A stretch of 64,000 nt of DNA from Lentisphaeria bacterium (GCA_017450705.1 JAFSTC010000102.1:61237-125236), one strand, 5' to 3'; positions 37,960 to 46,782 are shown, counted from the stretch's first letter. The notes: a model not told the origin generated them from the sequence alone. A program made the numbers and translations.

Positions 37960-39624
37960 ATGTGGAGAAAACTTTCATCGGCCGCGGGGCTTGTGTGCGC
38001 CTTTTCGCTCTGGGCGGGGGGAGAGTCGTATTTCAGGGACGGCGAACGCTGGATGCTCACCGGCGACAGCATCACCAGCAATGACACTTACCGGCGGGCC
38101 GTCAAGCGGATCGTCGATCACTTTCACCCCGGCAACAAAATCGAATTCATCAACCGGGCGGTCTGGGGTGTGGACGCTGCTTTCAAAACCAAAGTCGAGG
38201 GAAGGCCCACGATGGTCTCCGTCATGCTCGGCATGAACAACATCATTCACTGCGAATATCCCCACACGCCGGATTTCTCGAAAAAGGCGGAGGAGTACCG
38301 CAAACGGATCGAGAAGCACGTGGATTTTTACAAGAGCATCGGCGCGGACGTGGTCCTTTTCACGCCCACGCTCACCGATGAACGGGTGTCCTCGTTCTTC
38401 AGCCCCATGTATACCCGGAAAGGTCTGGAAAAACTCGGCGAGGTCATCCGCGGGATCGGGAAGGAAAAAAACTGCCTCGTCATCCCCGTCGCGGAAGAAC
38501 TGGAGGCCTACGACGATTCTCTCGGTCCGAACCAGCTGGCCCGGATCGACGGAGTCCACCCCTACGGCGAAGCCCAGTACCGCATCGCGTGGAGCATTCT
38601 CCACCACCTCAACGCGGCGGGAAAACTGACCGGGAAACGCGCTTTGTCACCCGTGCCGCCACCCGTTCCCGTGGAAGTTGCGCGGAACAGTTTTTACTTG
38701 AACGGTCCCGGCGACAAAATCGTTTTGAAGTTCAGGGGAAAAGAAGATGTCCGGTTCAGACTCACGTGGAGTCTGGCCGGAGAACGGGGGACCGAAGAGA
38801 TCGCTCTGGGCAAAGATCAGACGGTCAGCTGGACGCTTCCGGCTTCCGACAGAGCCTTCGAACTTGCCGTCGGCGATCAGAAACAGGCCGTGGTCGACTT
38901 GCAGACAGCCGACGGCAAACTGAGCTTTTACCTGATCGACCTGGCAAGGACCCGCGTGGTCAAGCCGGTCGACGGCGAATTGAATTTCACGATCAAGGCT
39001 CCTGAAAAGCCGCAAAAGGGCGAGAGATCGTTCCATTCCAAGTACGCTTCTTTTGCGGGGACCCGTCCGGAAGGCGATCTGATCGGCACGGTGAACATCA
39101 GGGAAGACGGTCCGAATCTTTGGCTCTCGGGAAGAGTTTACGACAGCATGATCGACCATGACGCCTACTGGATCTACGGCCGGGACTGTCTGCGCATCCT
39201 GCTGGATTTCCGTCCGGGCGGACGGTTCGGGAATCTGACCATCGACCGGGACGTCAACGTCGTCATGATCTCCCCGAGAACGGTCCCGCATTTTGCCATG
39301 ATTGCGCTGGCGTGGAACGGCTCCCGCTACCAGCACTGCATGTATTCCGACGGCGAACGTACGCCGGACGGCTACAAATGGTTTTACGGCTACGCCGGGC
39401 ACATAACGAACTATACGGCATTCGATATCCGGAAACTGGACGTTTACGGGTTCAATCTCTCCGTCATCGATCGGGACGGCAAAAAAAGTTTTCACTTGAA
39501 TTCCGTCATGCCGACTGTCTTCGACGACACGGCGGAAAGGGCATTGAACCAGCTGATCATCGTCGACAGGAAAAACAAATTTCCCGGAAACGAGACCACG
39601 ACGGTCCAGTGTTTCGGATTCTGA
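37960..39624 (+). CDS. Secreted SGNH/GDSL esterase with C-terminal carbohydrate-binding-like domain
   Basis: A 554-residue protein with signal peptide (residues 1-20, LSSAAGLVCAFSLWAGG). The SGNH motifs are LTGDSITSND (catalytic S37), GMNN, and DGVHPYG (D197, H200). The C-terminal half (about 340-550) is beta-rich, with SGRVYDSMIDHDAYWIYGRD resembling family-9 sugar-binding domains found at the end of xylan esterases. It likely removes acetyl or acyl groups from a polysaccharide. ATG 37960 is chosen for its GAGGG site; an in-frame ATG at 37945, overlapping the previous stop, is the alternative. Confidence 0.83.
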   Translation: MWRKLSSAAGLVCAFSLWAGGESYFRDGERWMLTGDSITSNDTYRRAVKRIVDHFHPGNKIEFINRAVWGVDAAFKTKVEGRPTMVSVMLGMNNIIHCEYPHTPDFSKKAEEYRKRIEKHVDFYKSIGADVVLFTPTLTDERVSSFFSPMYTRKGLEKLGEVIRGIGKEKNCLVIPVAEELEAYDDSLGPNQLARIDGVHPYGEAQYRIAWSILHHLNAAGKLTGKRALSPVPPPVPVEVARNSFYLNGPGDKIVLKFRGKEDVRFRLTWSLAGERGTEEIALGKDQTVSWTLPASDRAFELAVGDQKQAVVDLQTADGKLSFYLIDLARTRVVKPVDGELNFTIKAPEKPQKGERSFHSKYASFAGTRPEGDLIGTVNIREDGPNLWLSGRVYDSMIDHDAYWIYGRDCLRILLDFRPGGRFGNLTIDRDVNVVMISPRTVPHFAMIALAWNGSRYQHCMYSDGERTPDGYKWFYGYAGHITNYTAFDIRKLDVYGFNLSVIDRDGKKSFHLNSVMPTVFDDTAERALNQLIIVDRKNKFPGNETTTVQCFGF

Positions 39625-39655
39625 ACACTCAGGGAAAGGATGACCTTCTGAAATC

Positions 39656-41491
39656 ATGGAACTTGTAAATCATCTCGCCGGACTCCCGGTAAACGCGCTG
39701 CTTTCGGCCCGCTGTTACAGCGTGGGCGAGGAGCGGCTCCGTGACGTGACGGATTTCCGCCTCGTGCGCAAATATGAAGGGACGGGGAGCGTCCTGCTGA
39801 CGTTCGAAAGCCCCGCCTTCGGTCTGCTGGTGACGCTGGGGATCCGGGAATGCGGTCCCTTCTGCCGCGTCGCGGTCGAACCGGGGAACATCGTCGAATA
39901 TAACGCCGTCGCCTGGCGCGTGATGGAACTCTCTCTCCTGCCCGGACTGCTGAGGACGGAAGCCGGGAGCGAGGGGGCGTATCTGCTCCCGCTGGCCTCC
40001 GGATATCTGGCAAGTCTGGAGAAGCGGCCCCACGGGATCTTCCGTACGCGGATGTACTCCGCCCAGGAGGAGTGGGAAAAATCGGCGAACATGAATTGCT
40101 ACGGTCTGCTCCGGCCCGGGAAAAACCTTTTGTGCATTGCGGAGGAGGGCGATTTCTTCTGCTTCACAGAGGCGGAGTTCGGCCGCGACGGAAACAACGA
40201 CCTTCGGGCGGTCTTCCAGATCCGGGAGAAGCCGGGGGACATGCTCCGTTTCGACACCCTCGCGCTCGCCGTCTCCGACGCCGGGGAACGGGCCGGTTAC
40301 GGCGATCTCGCCAAACTTTACCGCACGTGGTTCATCGAAAGGAAGGGCGTCTTTCCCCTGCGGGAACGGATCGCGGCCAATCCGGTCCTGGCCTACTCCG
40401 CCGAGGCGCTCCGCATCAAGATCTTCATGGCCCAGAAATTCCCCTATGCCCCGGACGGCTCATCCCCTGTCCGGGTCCACACGACCTGTGCCCAGGCACA
40501 GAAGATCCTGACAGACGTCAAGGCCGCGGGCATCGAAAAAGCCGTGGTGACGCTGGTGGGCTGGAATTGCGGCGGCCACGACGGGGCCTACCCCGCCCAC
40601 TTCCCCGTGGAACCGGCCGTCGGCGGCGAGGAGGAACTGCGCCGGCTCATCGCCTTCGCCAAAGATCTGGGGTATCAGATCGTCCCCCACGACAACTGGA
40701 CCGACGTCTACCGCGACTCCCCCTGCTTCGACTATGAATACGTCGCCCGGACCGAACAGCAGGAACCCGTGGCGGCGGGCGTCTGGGGCGGCGGGCAGTC
40801 CTACAAGGCCTGTCCCCTCGTCCAGCTCCGCCGGTACGGTTTCGAATTCGAGAAGATCCGCCAACTGGGCTTTGCCGGGCACTACTACATGGACGCCCAG
40901 TCCACCGTTCTCTGGGCCTGTCACTCACCTCATCACCCGGCGGACGTGCGCAAGTTCGCCCTGGGCCTGACCTCGATCACCCAGATCCCCCGGGCGATGT
41001 ACGGGGCGGTCTCCACGGAAAACTGCCACGCCTACGCGGTCCCCTTCGTGGACGAGACCGCGCGGATCCGCTTCGGCGCAAGGCTGCCGGAGTCTGACTT
41101 GCCCGGCATGCGCCCCGTGCCCTTCTATCACGTGGCGCTCCACGGCCTGATCCTCTATCAGACCCCCGGCGCGGAACACCCGGGATGGGAGAAGGAGTGG
41201 CTCCGCGGGCTGGCCTTCGGCGCCCGGCCCTACATGGAGGTCAACTGGAAATGCGATCTTTCGCTGGGCGCCATCGGCGGGGAATACCGCGACTGTCTGA
41301 AACGGCTCATCGGTCCTTACGGCATCTGTTACCGCGACCTGAAGTACCCGACGCTTCTCGTCGACGCTTTCAGCGAACCCGTTCCCGGCGTCTACCGCAC
41401 GGTCTACGACAACGGGCTCGCCCTCACGGTCAACACGACGAACGCCCCTTTCGAAGATCTTTCTCCCCTGAGCTGGCGCCGGGACGGCTGA
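39656..41491 (+). CDS. Glycosidase-like TIM-barrel protein (DUF5696/GH101-like), no signal peptide
   Basis: A 611-residue protein. After an N-terminal beta domain (1-240) comes a barrel-like part: VVTLVGWNCGGHDGAYPAHF, IVPHDNWTDVYRDSP, HYYMDAQSTVLWACHSPHHP and MEVNWKCDLSLG. The GWN-GGHDGAYP and DNWTD blocks resemble uncharacterised GH-like families near endo-alpha-N-acetylgalactosaminidases; this assignment is tentative. D896-type numbering is not possible, but the Asp in YYMDAQ is a good nucleophile candidate. With no signal peptide it would act on imported oligosaccharides. The ribosome site (GGGAAAGGA) is unusually far (about 16 nt) from the ATG. Confidence 0.6.
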   Translation: MELVNHLAGLPVNALLSARCYSVGEERLRDVTDFRLVRKYEGTGSVLLTFESPAFGLLVTLGIRECGPFCRVAVEPGNIVEYNAVAWRVMELSLLPGLLRTEAGSEGAYLLPLASGYLASLEKRPHGIFRTRMYSAQEEWEKSANMNCYGLLRPGKNLLCIAEEGDFFCFTEAEFGRDGNNDLRAVFQIREKPGDMLRFDTLALAVSDAGERAGYGDLAKLYRTWFIERKGVFPLRERIAANPVLAYSAEALRIKIFMAQKFPYAPDGSSPVRVHTTCAQAQKILTDVKAAGIEKAVVTLVGWNCGGHDGAYPAHFPVEPAVGGEEELRRLIAFAKDLGYQIVPHDNWTDVYRDSPCFDYEYVARTEQQEPVAAGVWGGGQSYKACPLVQLRRYGFEFEKIRQLGFAGHYYMDAQSTVLWACHSPHHPADVRKFALGLTSITQIPRAMYGAVSTENCHAYAVPFVDETARIRFGARLPESDLPGMRPVPFYHVALHGLILYQTPGAEHPGWEKEWLRGLAFGARPYMEVNWKCDLSLGAIGGEYRDCLKRLIGPYGICYRDLKYPTLLVDAFSEPVPGVYRTVYDNGLALTVNTTNAPFEDLSPLSWRRDG

Positions 41492-41519
41492 GCGCCGGAA
41501 AAACAGGAAAAGCAGGGAA

Positions 41520-41771
41520 ATGGATATCCATCTGATCTGCCCGGCGGACATCGGCAAAACCTTCGGGTGTCCTCTGGCGAAGATCGTCCGCGCGGGACTG
41601 CGCAAAAACGGGATCGCCCGGGGCATCCCCGCCGTCTTTTCGCCGGAGACGCCCGTTCCCCGGCTTCCGGGACAGCCCGTGGGCAGCGCAAGCTGCGTGG
41701 TCTGCGCCTTCGGGCTCCACCTCGTCCAGCTGGTGACGGACCGTCTGCTGGCGGGGAGCGTTTCCCGTTAG
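41520..41771 (+). pseudogene. Truncated second copy of the tcdA 3' end
   Basis: The 83-codon frame is colinear without gaps with the last 83 codons of tcdA (32870-33121). From ADIGKTFGCPLAKIVRAGLR to the stop only a few residues differ, and most base changes are silent. The nucleotide-binding core is missing, so it cannot be an active dehydratase. An ATG and GCAGGGAA precede it, so it could still be translated with the glycosidase upstream. Its TAG stop overlaps the stop of the convergent HlyD-like gene. It is most simply a duplicated or recombined remnant. Confidence 0.85.
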
Positions 41772-42814
41772 CCGAGAGGGATCTCGACCACGCCGCTGCC
41801 CTCGACGCGGACGCACTTCTCCACGGGCGAGAGAACGGTGAATTTCACGAGATGATAGACCCGGTCGCCGGCGGCGGAGCGGCCCTTGTCGACCTCGAAG
41901 ATTTTGATGTCGTACCAATGGCCGGAGTCGGCGCTGAAAAAACGTCCCTTGACGCCGTCGGCGAGACGGATCATGTCCTTCTCCTCGAAATAAGCGTAGA
42001 CGTACCAGCCCCGTTCGATCTTGTGGATGCACGCCGCCGCCGTGCCTGCATTATTCCAGGCGTGGACCGTGTCGGAATAGGTTTTGATGATGCCGTCGTA
42101 AGGCGTGACGATGCGGTAGTATTTTTTCTCCTCGTTGAGCAGGGCCAGTTCCTTTTCCAGCCCGGCCAGCTTCGTTTTGAGAAGGGCCACGTCCTGCTCC
42201 GCGCTCCGGACGTAGAGTTTGCTCAAACCGTTCTTGACCCGTTCGTGGTCGCTGACGGCGATCTGATAGGCGGCCAGAGCATCCTGATAGGCCTGTTTCT
42301 TGCTCCGCAGATCCAGCTCGGAAACGATTTTGCCCTTGTGGAGCCGCTCATAGGTGCGCCACTCGTTTTCGGTGCGATTCAGGAGTTCCTTGGCCCGCCG
42401 GGTCTTCCAGTTGATGTTGCGGTAGTCCGACGGCAGGGGGTCCAGCGTCGTGAGCTGGAGCCGGATCTCCCGGGCGGCCAGCTCCCGACGGAGATTTTCG
42501 ATATCATTTTCGAGGGAAACGATCTTTTTGCGCAAGTCGAAGTCGTCGTATTCGAGGATGCAGTCGCCCTTCTTCACCCGTCTGCCGGAATAGAAGTGGA
42601 CCTTGGACACGTAGGCGCCGTATTTGTTGCGCAGCGTCGTCGCGCTCCTGCCGCGGATGTAGCCCCAGCCCCGCAGAACCTTTTTTTCACGCGCGGTCCG
42701 AAACGGAACACCGCCCCATATCAACTGCACGGGACTCCCGACGGCCTGAAAGACAGCCGTCGTCAGCGCGATCCCCGCCGCGCATCCGGCCGTTATCCCC
42801 GCAAGATTTTTCAC
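41768..42814 (-). CDS. HlyD/RND-type membrane fusion protein, orphan
   Basis: A 348-residue protein with one N-terminal membrane helix (LAGITAGCAAGIALTTAVFQ). The first half of a barrel-sandwich hybrid domain follows (GAYVSKVHFYSGRRVKKGDCILEYDD), then a long coiled-coil hairpin (about 95-235) and the second half (RIVTPYDGIIKTYSDTVHAW). The beta-barrel tail ends at the C-terminus. Such periplasmic adaptors link an inner-membrane transporter to an outer-membrane channel, yet neither partner is adjacent. It starts with GTG at 42814 after a GGGGG site. Its own promoter is at 42854-42882. Confidence 0.85.
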   Translation of the reverse strand: MKNLAGITAGCAAGIALTTAVFQAVGSPVQLIWGGVPFRTAREKKVLRGWGYIRGRSATTLRNKYGAYVSKVHFYSGRRVKKGDCILEYDDFDLRKKIVSLENDIENLRRELAAREIRLQLTTLDPLPSDYRNINWKTRRAKELLNRTENEWRTYERLHKGKIVSELDLRSKKQAYQDALAAYQIAVSDHERVKNGLSKLYVRSAEQDVALLKTKLAGLEKELALLNEEKKYYRIVTPYDGIIKTYSDTVHAWNNAGTAAACIHKIERGWYVYAYFEEKDMIRLADGVKGRFFSADSGHWYDIKIFEVDKGRSAAGDRVYHLVKFTVLSPVEKCVRVEGSGVVEIPLG

Positions 42815-42853
42815 GACACGCCCCCAGTTTCGTCACAAAGATTGCTTTTTTGT

Positions 42854-42882
42854 AATATAACCCCGTCCGACGCCGTCTGCAA
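42854..42882 (-). promoter_or_regulatory. Promoter of the HlyD-like gene
   Basis: On the minus strand TTGCAG (42882-42877), 17 bp, TATATT (42859-42854), 39 bp upstream of the GTG start. Confidence 0.75.
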
Positions 42883-42892
42883 ACGGGGATCG

Positions 42893-42916
42893 GAAAAAAA
42901 AGCGGAATATTTCCGC
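42893..42916 (-). terminator. Intrinsic terminator after the sialidase pair
   Basis: Reading leftward, GCGGAA pairs with TTCCGC around a 3-nt loop (42902-42916) and is followed by eight T (42894-42901 as A on the plus strand). It ends the sialidase transcript just before the HlyD promoter. Confidence 0.85.
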
Positions 42917-42938
42917 AGGGAAGCGCCTGCCGAGACCG

Positions 42939-44063
42939 TCAGTCAAGTTTCCACTTGAGCCAGCGGAGAGAAGCGATGCCGGGAGCCCGGCGGAACTGGT
43001 ACCACAAGGTAAGGAGCGTACCGTCCGGCAGCTGGGCGGTGGAGGGGTAACCGAGATCGACGGTTTCGCCGTCGTCGCAGAGAACGAGTTCTTCGCTCCA
43101 GTAGTCCTCGCGCAGGGGCTCGACAAGGCCGCGCACCAGTTCCCTGATTCTTTCGGCGGCGGCGCCGTAGTAATCGTCGGGCAGTTCCGTTCCGATGCGG
43201 CAGCGGACCCCGCAGGGCTCATGCCGCCAGCCGTAACTCATGACGATGCGTCCGTCGGCGAGGCGCAGCAGATGGGTGGGATACCCGAGGCAGACGGGAC
43301 GGCATTTTCCCCAGGTCAGACCGCCGTCGGCCGATTCGATCTGCCACGTCGCGGTCCTGCCGGAGGGATCCCCGTGATTGCGGAACTGGGTGATGACCAG
43401 TCCTTTGGCGGTCTGGACGGTGTGGAGTTCGAACCAGTCGGCGTGACGCAGTCCCGGATACTCCGGCAGGGCCGACAGCAATTGCCACGTGAGCCCGTTG
43501 TCCGTCGACCGGTACGCACGGATCAGCGAATTGGAAAAACTGGCCGAGACGGTATTCCCGACCTCCGCGCCGACCCAGAGCAGAGAGCCGTCGTTCATCG
43601 GCGTCGGGCCGTGGTTGTTGAGAACCGGCACGCGGTATTTCGGGCTCCAGGTGCGGCCGCCGTCCGTCGAGCGGCGCATCCAGACGCCGTGTTCCTTCTC
43701 CAGCGTTTCGAGGGTGATCTTTCTCATGACTTCGTTCCACGCTTCGGGACGGTTCTTGAGCCGGGTGAAATAGATGCTTGTGAAATAGCTCAGCAGGACG
43801 GAGCCGTCGGAAGCGACGGCAAGACCGCAGTCGCGGTCGTCAAGAGGACCGGAAGAGAGGATCTGCGGCTTGCTCCATGTGAGACCGCCGTCGTCGGAAG
43901 TATAGCAATAGGCCCTTCCGAAGGGACAGACGTGGTCGGCCCGCCCGCCCGAAGCGGCGGCCAGCAGACGGCCGTTTTTCAGGCAGCACACGGTGGGCCA
44001 GCCGTGGTAGGCGGGTTTGTCTTCAGTCTCGATCCAGCCGGAAGCGATTTTGGTGAAATCCAT
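42939..44063 (-). CDS. Sialidase (BNR/Asp-box repeat protein), intact copy
   Basis: A 374-residue six-bladed propeller. Four Asp boxes are visible: TSDDGGLTW, STDGGRTW, STDNGLTW and SADGGLTW. GWPTVCCLKNGRLL at the start, RNHGDPSG in the middle and LWYQFRRAPG near the end supply candidate active-site arginines. There is no signal peptide, so it probably acts on imported sialylated or related oligosaccharides. A second copy lies 1222 bp upstream in its transcription direction. The duplicated leader of this copy retains TATATG as -10 but lost the -35, so its expression may depend on the upstream copy's promoter. Confidence 0.9.
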   Translation of the reverse strand: MDFTKIASGWIETEDKPAYHGWPTVCCLKNGRLLAAASGGRADHVCPFGRAYCYTSDDGGLTWSKPQILSSGPLDDRDCGLAVASDGSVLLSYFTSIYFTRLKNRPEAWNEVMRKITLETLEKEHGVWMRRSTDGGRTWSPKYRVPVLNNHGPTPMNDGSLLWVGAEVGNTVSASFSNSLIRAYRSTDNGLTWQLLSALPEYPGLRHADWFELHTVQTAKGLVITQFRNHGDPSGRTATWQIESADGGLTWGKCRPVCLGYPTHLLRLADGRIVMSYGWRHEPCGVRCRIGTELPDDYYGAAAERIRELVRGLVEPLREDYWSEELVLCDDGETVDLGYPSTAQLPDGTLLTLWYQFRRAPGIASLRWLKWKLD

Positions 44064-44160
44064 TGCCGTTTTCTTCTCGATATTTTATGATGTCCGGGGA
44101 CCGGTCCGACCGGCCATATACGCGCAGACGTCCCCCCCCGGGAAGTGCCTGCCGAGACCG

Positions 44161-45285
44161 TCAGTCAAGTTTCCACTTGAGCCAGCGGAGAGAAGCGATG
44201 CCGGGAGCCCGGCGGAACTGGTACCACAAGGTAAGGAGCGTACCGTCCGGCAGCTGGGCGGTGGAGGGATAACCGAGATCGGTGTTTTCCCCGTCGTCGC
44301 AGAGAACGAGTTCCTCGCTCCAGTAGTCTTCGCGCAGACCCTCGACGACGCCGTCCATGAGCGACCTGATCCACTCGGCGGCGGCGCCGTAGTAATCGTC
44401 GGGCAGTTCCGCTCCGATGCGGCAGCGGACGCCTCAGGGCTCGTGCCGCCAGCCGTAGGTCATGACGACGCGGCCGTCGGCAAGGCGCAGCAGGTGGGTG
44501 GGATAGCCGGGACAGACCGGATGGTATTTTCCCCAGGTCAGACCGCCGTTGGCCGATTCGATCTGCCACGTCGTGACCTTGCCGGAGGGATCCCCGTGAT
44601 TGCGGAACTGGGTGATGACCAGTCCCTTGACGGTCTGGACGGTGTGGACTTCGTACCAGTCCGCCTGCCGCTGACCGGGATACTCCGGCAGGGCGGAGAG
44701 GAACTGCCACGTAAGTCCGTTGTCCGTCGAACGGTACGCGCGGATATGCCCGTTGAGCGTGCTCGCATTGACGGTGTTGCCGACCTCCGCGCCGACCCAG
44801 AGCAGGGAGCCGTCGTTCATCAGCGTCGGACCGTGGTTGTTGAAAAGCGGCACGCGGTATTTCGGACTCCACGTGCGGCCGCCGTCCGTCGAACGGCGCA
44901 TCCATGCGCCGTGTTCCAGCGCCAGCGTTTCGAGAGTGATCTTTCTCATGACCTCGTTCCAGGCCTCGGGACGGTTCCTGACCCGGGTGAAGCCGATGGC
45001 GGTGATGTAGTTCAGCAGCACGGAGCCGTCGGAAGCGACGGCGAGACCGCAGTCCCGGTCGTCCATGGGACCGGAGGAGAGGATCTGCGGCTTGCTCCAC
45101 GTGAGACCGCCGTCGTCGGAAGCATAACAATAAGCGCGTCCGAAGGGACAGACGTGTCCGATCCTCCCGCCCGACGCGGCGGCCAGCAGACGGCCGTTTT
45201 TCAGGCAGCACACGGTGGGCCAGCCGTGGTAGGTGGGTTTGTCTTCGGTCTCGATCCAGCCGGAAGCGATCTTGGTGAAATTCAT
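44161..45285 (-). pseudogene. Sialidase (BNR) paralogue interrupted by in-frame TGA
   Basis: The frame from ATG 45285 is colinear with the intact paralogue over all 374 codons. Codon 284, TGC (Cys) in the intact copy, is TGA here (44436-44434). After it the frame continues open to the normal end LRWLKWKLD. Four Asp boxes remain, the fourth changed to SANGGLTW. Unless the TGA is read through, a 283-residue protein lacking the last propeller blades is made. It has the better promoter of the two (45336-45364), with AGGGAGGAAAACCGC before the ATG. Confidence 0.85.
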
Positions 45286-45335
45286 TGCGGTTTTCCTCCC
45301 TATATTTTATGATGTCCGGATGCCGGTTCGACCGT

Positions 45336-45364
45336 AATATACGCGCCTTCCGCAAAAGAAGCAA
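45336..45364 (-). promoter_or_regulatory. Promoter of the sialidase pair
   Basis: On the minus strand TTGCTT (45364-45359), 17 bp, TATATT (45341-45336), about 50 bp upstream of the ATG at 45285. The equivalent place in the other copy has only TATATG. Confidence 0.7.
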
Positions 45365-45412
45365 GCGTTTCCCCGGAAAAAGTCCGACAAATATCCGGCG
45401 GCGCCGGATCTC

Positions 45413-46654
45413 TCACTCCTGCGGGCAGAGGGGCGTCCCGTCCTTGAAGGGATAGCCGGGCCAGGTGTGCTCGACGATCGCAAGGGGCTCGCCCCTGACG
45501 CCGAAGGCGCTGACGGGATAGACGCGGATCCGGTAATCGGCGCCGGCGCGCATCCCGGTCCCGGGCAGTTTGAGAAAGATCTGCGAGGCGCGGTTCTCCT
45601 TTCGCCGGTAAAAGTCGCTCACGTACCGCGTCGTCGCGGCCTCTCCGGGGAAGAGGGGAGACAGTTCCACGTCGAAGTACAGCGGATAATTTTCCTCTTC
45701 CGGACGGTCGAAGGCCAGATACATGTAGCCGTAATCGTACCGCGTCAGCAGTTTTGCTCCGGCGGGGAAGCGAGGCGGATCACCGCTTCCCGGACGCGCG
45801 TCGGTATAAAACGCCTCTTCAGGGCGGTGCGGCAGGCGGACGAGCCATTTTCCGCCGACGGTCCGGCGGTCGGGGACGCTGATGCGCTCGATCTCCACGC
45901 GGTCGGGAAAAAGCTCCATGTACAGCATCTGGACGGCCTCCCGGGCATAGGGAATGATCCCCCCGAGGACGTTGAAGCACTCTTCGCTCATACAGCCGTA
46001 GGAGAGGGAAGAAGCCGTGACCGCGGTGAACGCTCCCTGCCAGATGCACCGTTCGTCATCGATGGGCCAGTGGGTGTGGCCGGAGAGGGAAACGACCCGG
46101 GGGAAGCGGTCCAGCACTTCCCGCAGCGAACGGATCCCCGATCGGCCGAAACTGCCCGCCATCGTCCCGTAGGGCGGAAAGTGCGTCAGCAGAAAAACCG
46201 GCCCGCCGCCCGGCAGGGAGGCGAGTTTCTCTTCCAGAAGACGGCAGGCCTCTTCGGAATAGCTCCAGCTCCCGGTCTCGGCCAGCGAAATAAAGTCGTA
46301 TCCGGCAAATCTTTCATGGCAGAGGACTTCCGCCGGGCGGCCAAGTCCCGCGCAGGCCTGCCGGAAGATCGCGGCAAAGTCCGGGCGGTGTCCGTTGCCC
46401 AGATCGTGATTGCCCTCGCAGCAGAAGTGAAAGAGATCCTTCCCGAACCGCTCCTCGATCATCTCCCAGTAGAGCGCATACGTGGCGGGATTCCCCCCCT
46501 CGGCAATGTCCCCCAGCGAGAGCAGTCCGTCGATGCGCTTTTCCTTTAAGATATCCAGCGCGAGGGCCAGATTGTTCATTCCCCAGTCATGCCGGGAGGG
46601 CAGTCCCTGCACGTCGCCGAGGATCCCCAATTTCAACACAGGTTTTTCAGCCAT
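45413..46654 (-). CDS. Calcineurin-like metallophosphoesterase with C-terminal beta domain
   Basis: A 413-residue protein. Superfamily motifs are LGILGDVQG, LSLGDIAEGG, CCEGNHDLGNG, LLTHFPPYG and SLSGHTHWPIDD, all metal ligands present. Residues about 270-410 form an extra beta-rich domain (FYRRKENRASQIFLKLPG..., YRIRVYPVSAFGVRGEPL) like fibronectin/Ig-like modules. There is no signal peptide. It lies upstream of the sialidase pair on the same strand and diverges from the LacI regulator, so it may be part of that regulon. Confidence 0.87.
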   Translation of the reverse strand: MAEKPVLKLGILGDVQGLPSRHDWGMNNLALALDILKEKRIDGLLSLGDIAEGGNPATYALYWEMIEERFGKDLFHFCCEGNHDLGNGHRPDFAAIFRQACAGLGRPAEVLCHERFAGYDFISLAETGSWSYSEEACRLLEEKLASLPGGGPVFLLTHFPPYGTMAGSFGRSGIRSLREVLDRFPRVVSLSGHTHWPIDDERCIWQGAFTAVTASSLSYGCMSEECFNVLGGIIPYAREAVQMLYMELFPDRVEIERISVPDRRTVGGKWLVRLPHRPEEAFYTDARPGSGDPPRFPAGAKLLTRYDYGYMYLAFDRPEEENYPLYFDVELSPLFPGEAATTRYVSDFYRRKENRASQIFLKLPGTGMRAGADYRIRVYPVSAFGVRGEPLAIVEHTWPGYPFKDGTPLCPQE

Positions 46655-46713
46655 ATCCCCACAGGCTTTCCGTTGTTTCTCCGGCGCTGCCGCCGGAGGG
46701 TTTCATCGCCTAT

Positions 46714-46741
46714 AACATACCGTCGCAAATGGGGAAATCAA
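46714..46741 (-). promoter_or_regulatory. Promoter of the phosphoesterase gene
   Basis: On the minus strand TTGATT (46741-46736), 16 bp, TATGTT (46719-46714), about 60 bp upstream of the ATG at 46654. Confidence 0.55.
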
Positions 46742-46782
46742 GGTTCGATCAGAGAAAATCTCCCTTTTTTCGCTTTTTATAA

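Larger units (their letters stand above)
42918..45347 (-). repeat. Tandem duplication, two units of about 1.2 kb
   Basis: Unit 1 (about 42918-44125) and unit 2 (about 44140-45347) match over the whole sialidase gene, the sequence just downstream of its stop, and its upstream leader (ATATTTTATGATGTCCGG). The offset is 1222 bp. The left edge begins GGGAAG-GCCTGCCGAGACC and the right edge ends at ATATACGCGC. Confidence 0.85.

Noticed and set aside
44434..44436. Reassigned genetic code (TGA as amino acid)
   Set aside because: TGA ends many other genes here (for example recC-adjacent, recB, galE), so it is a normal stop.
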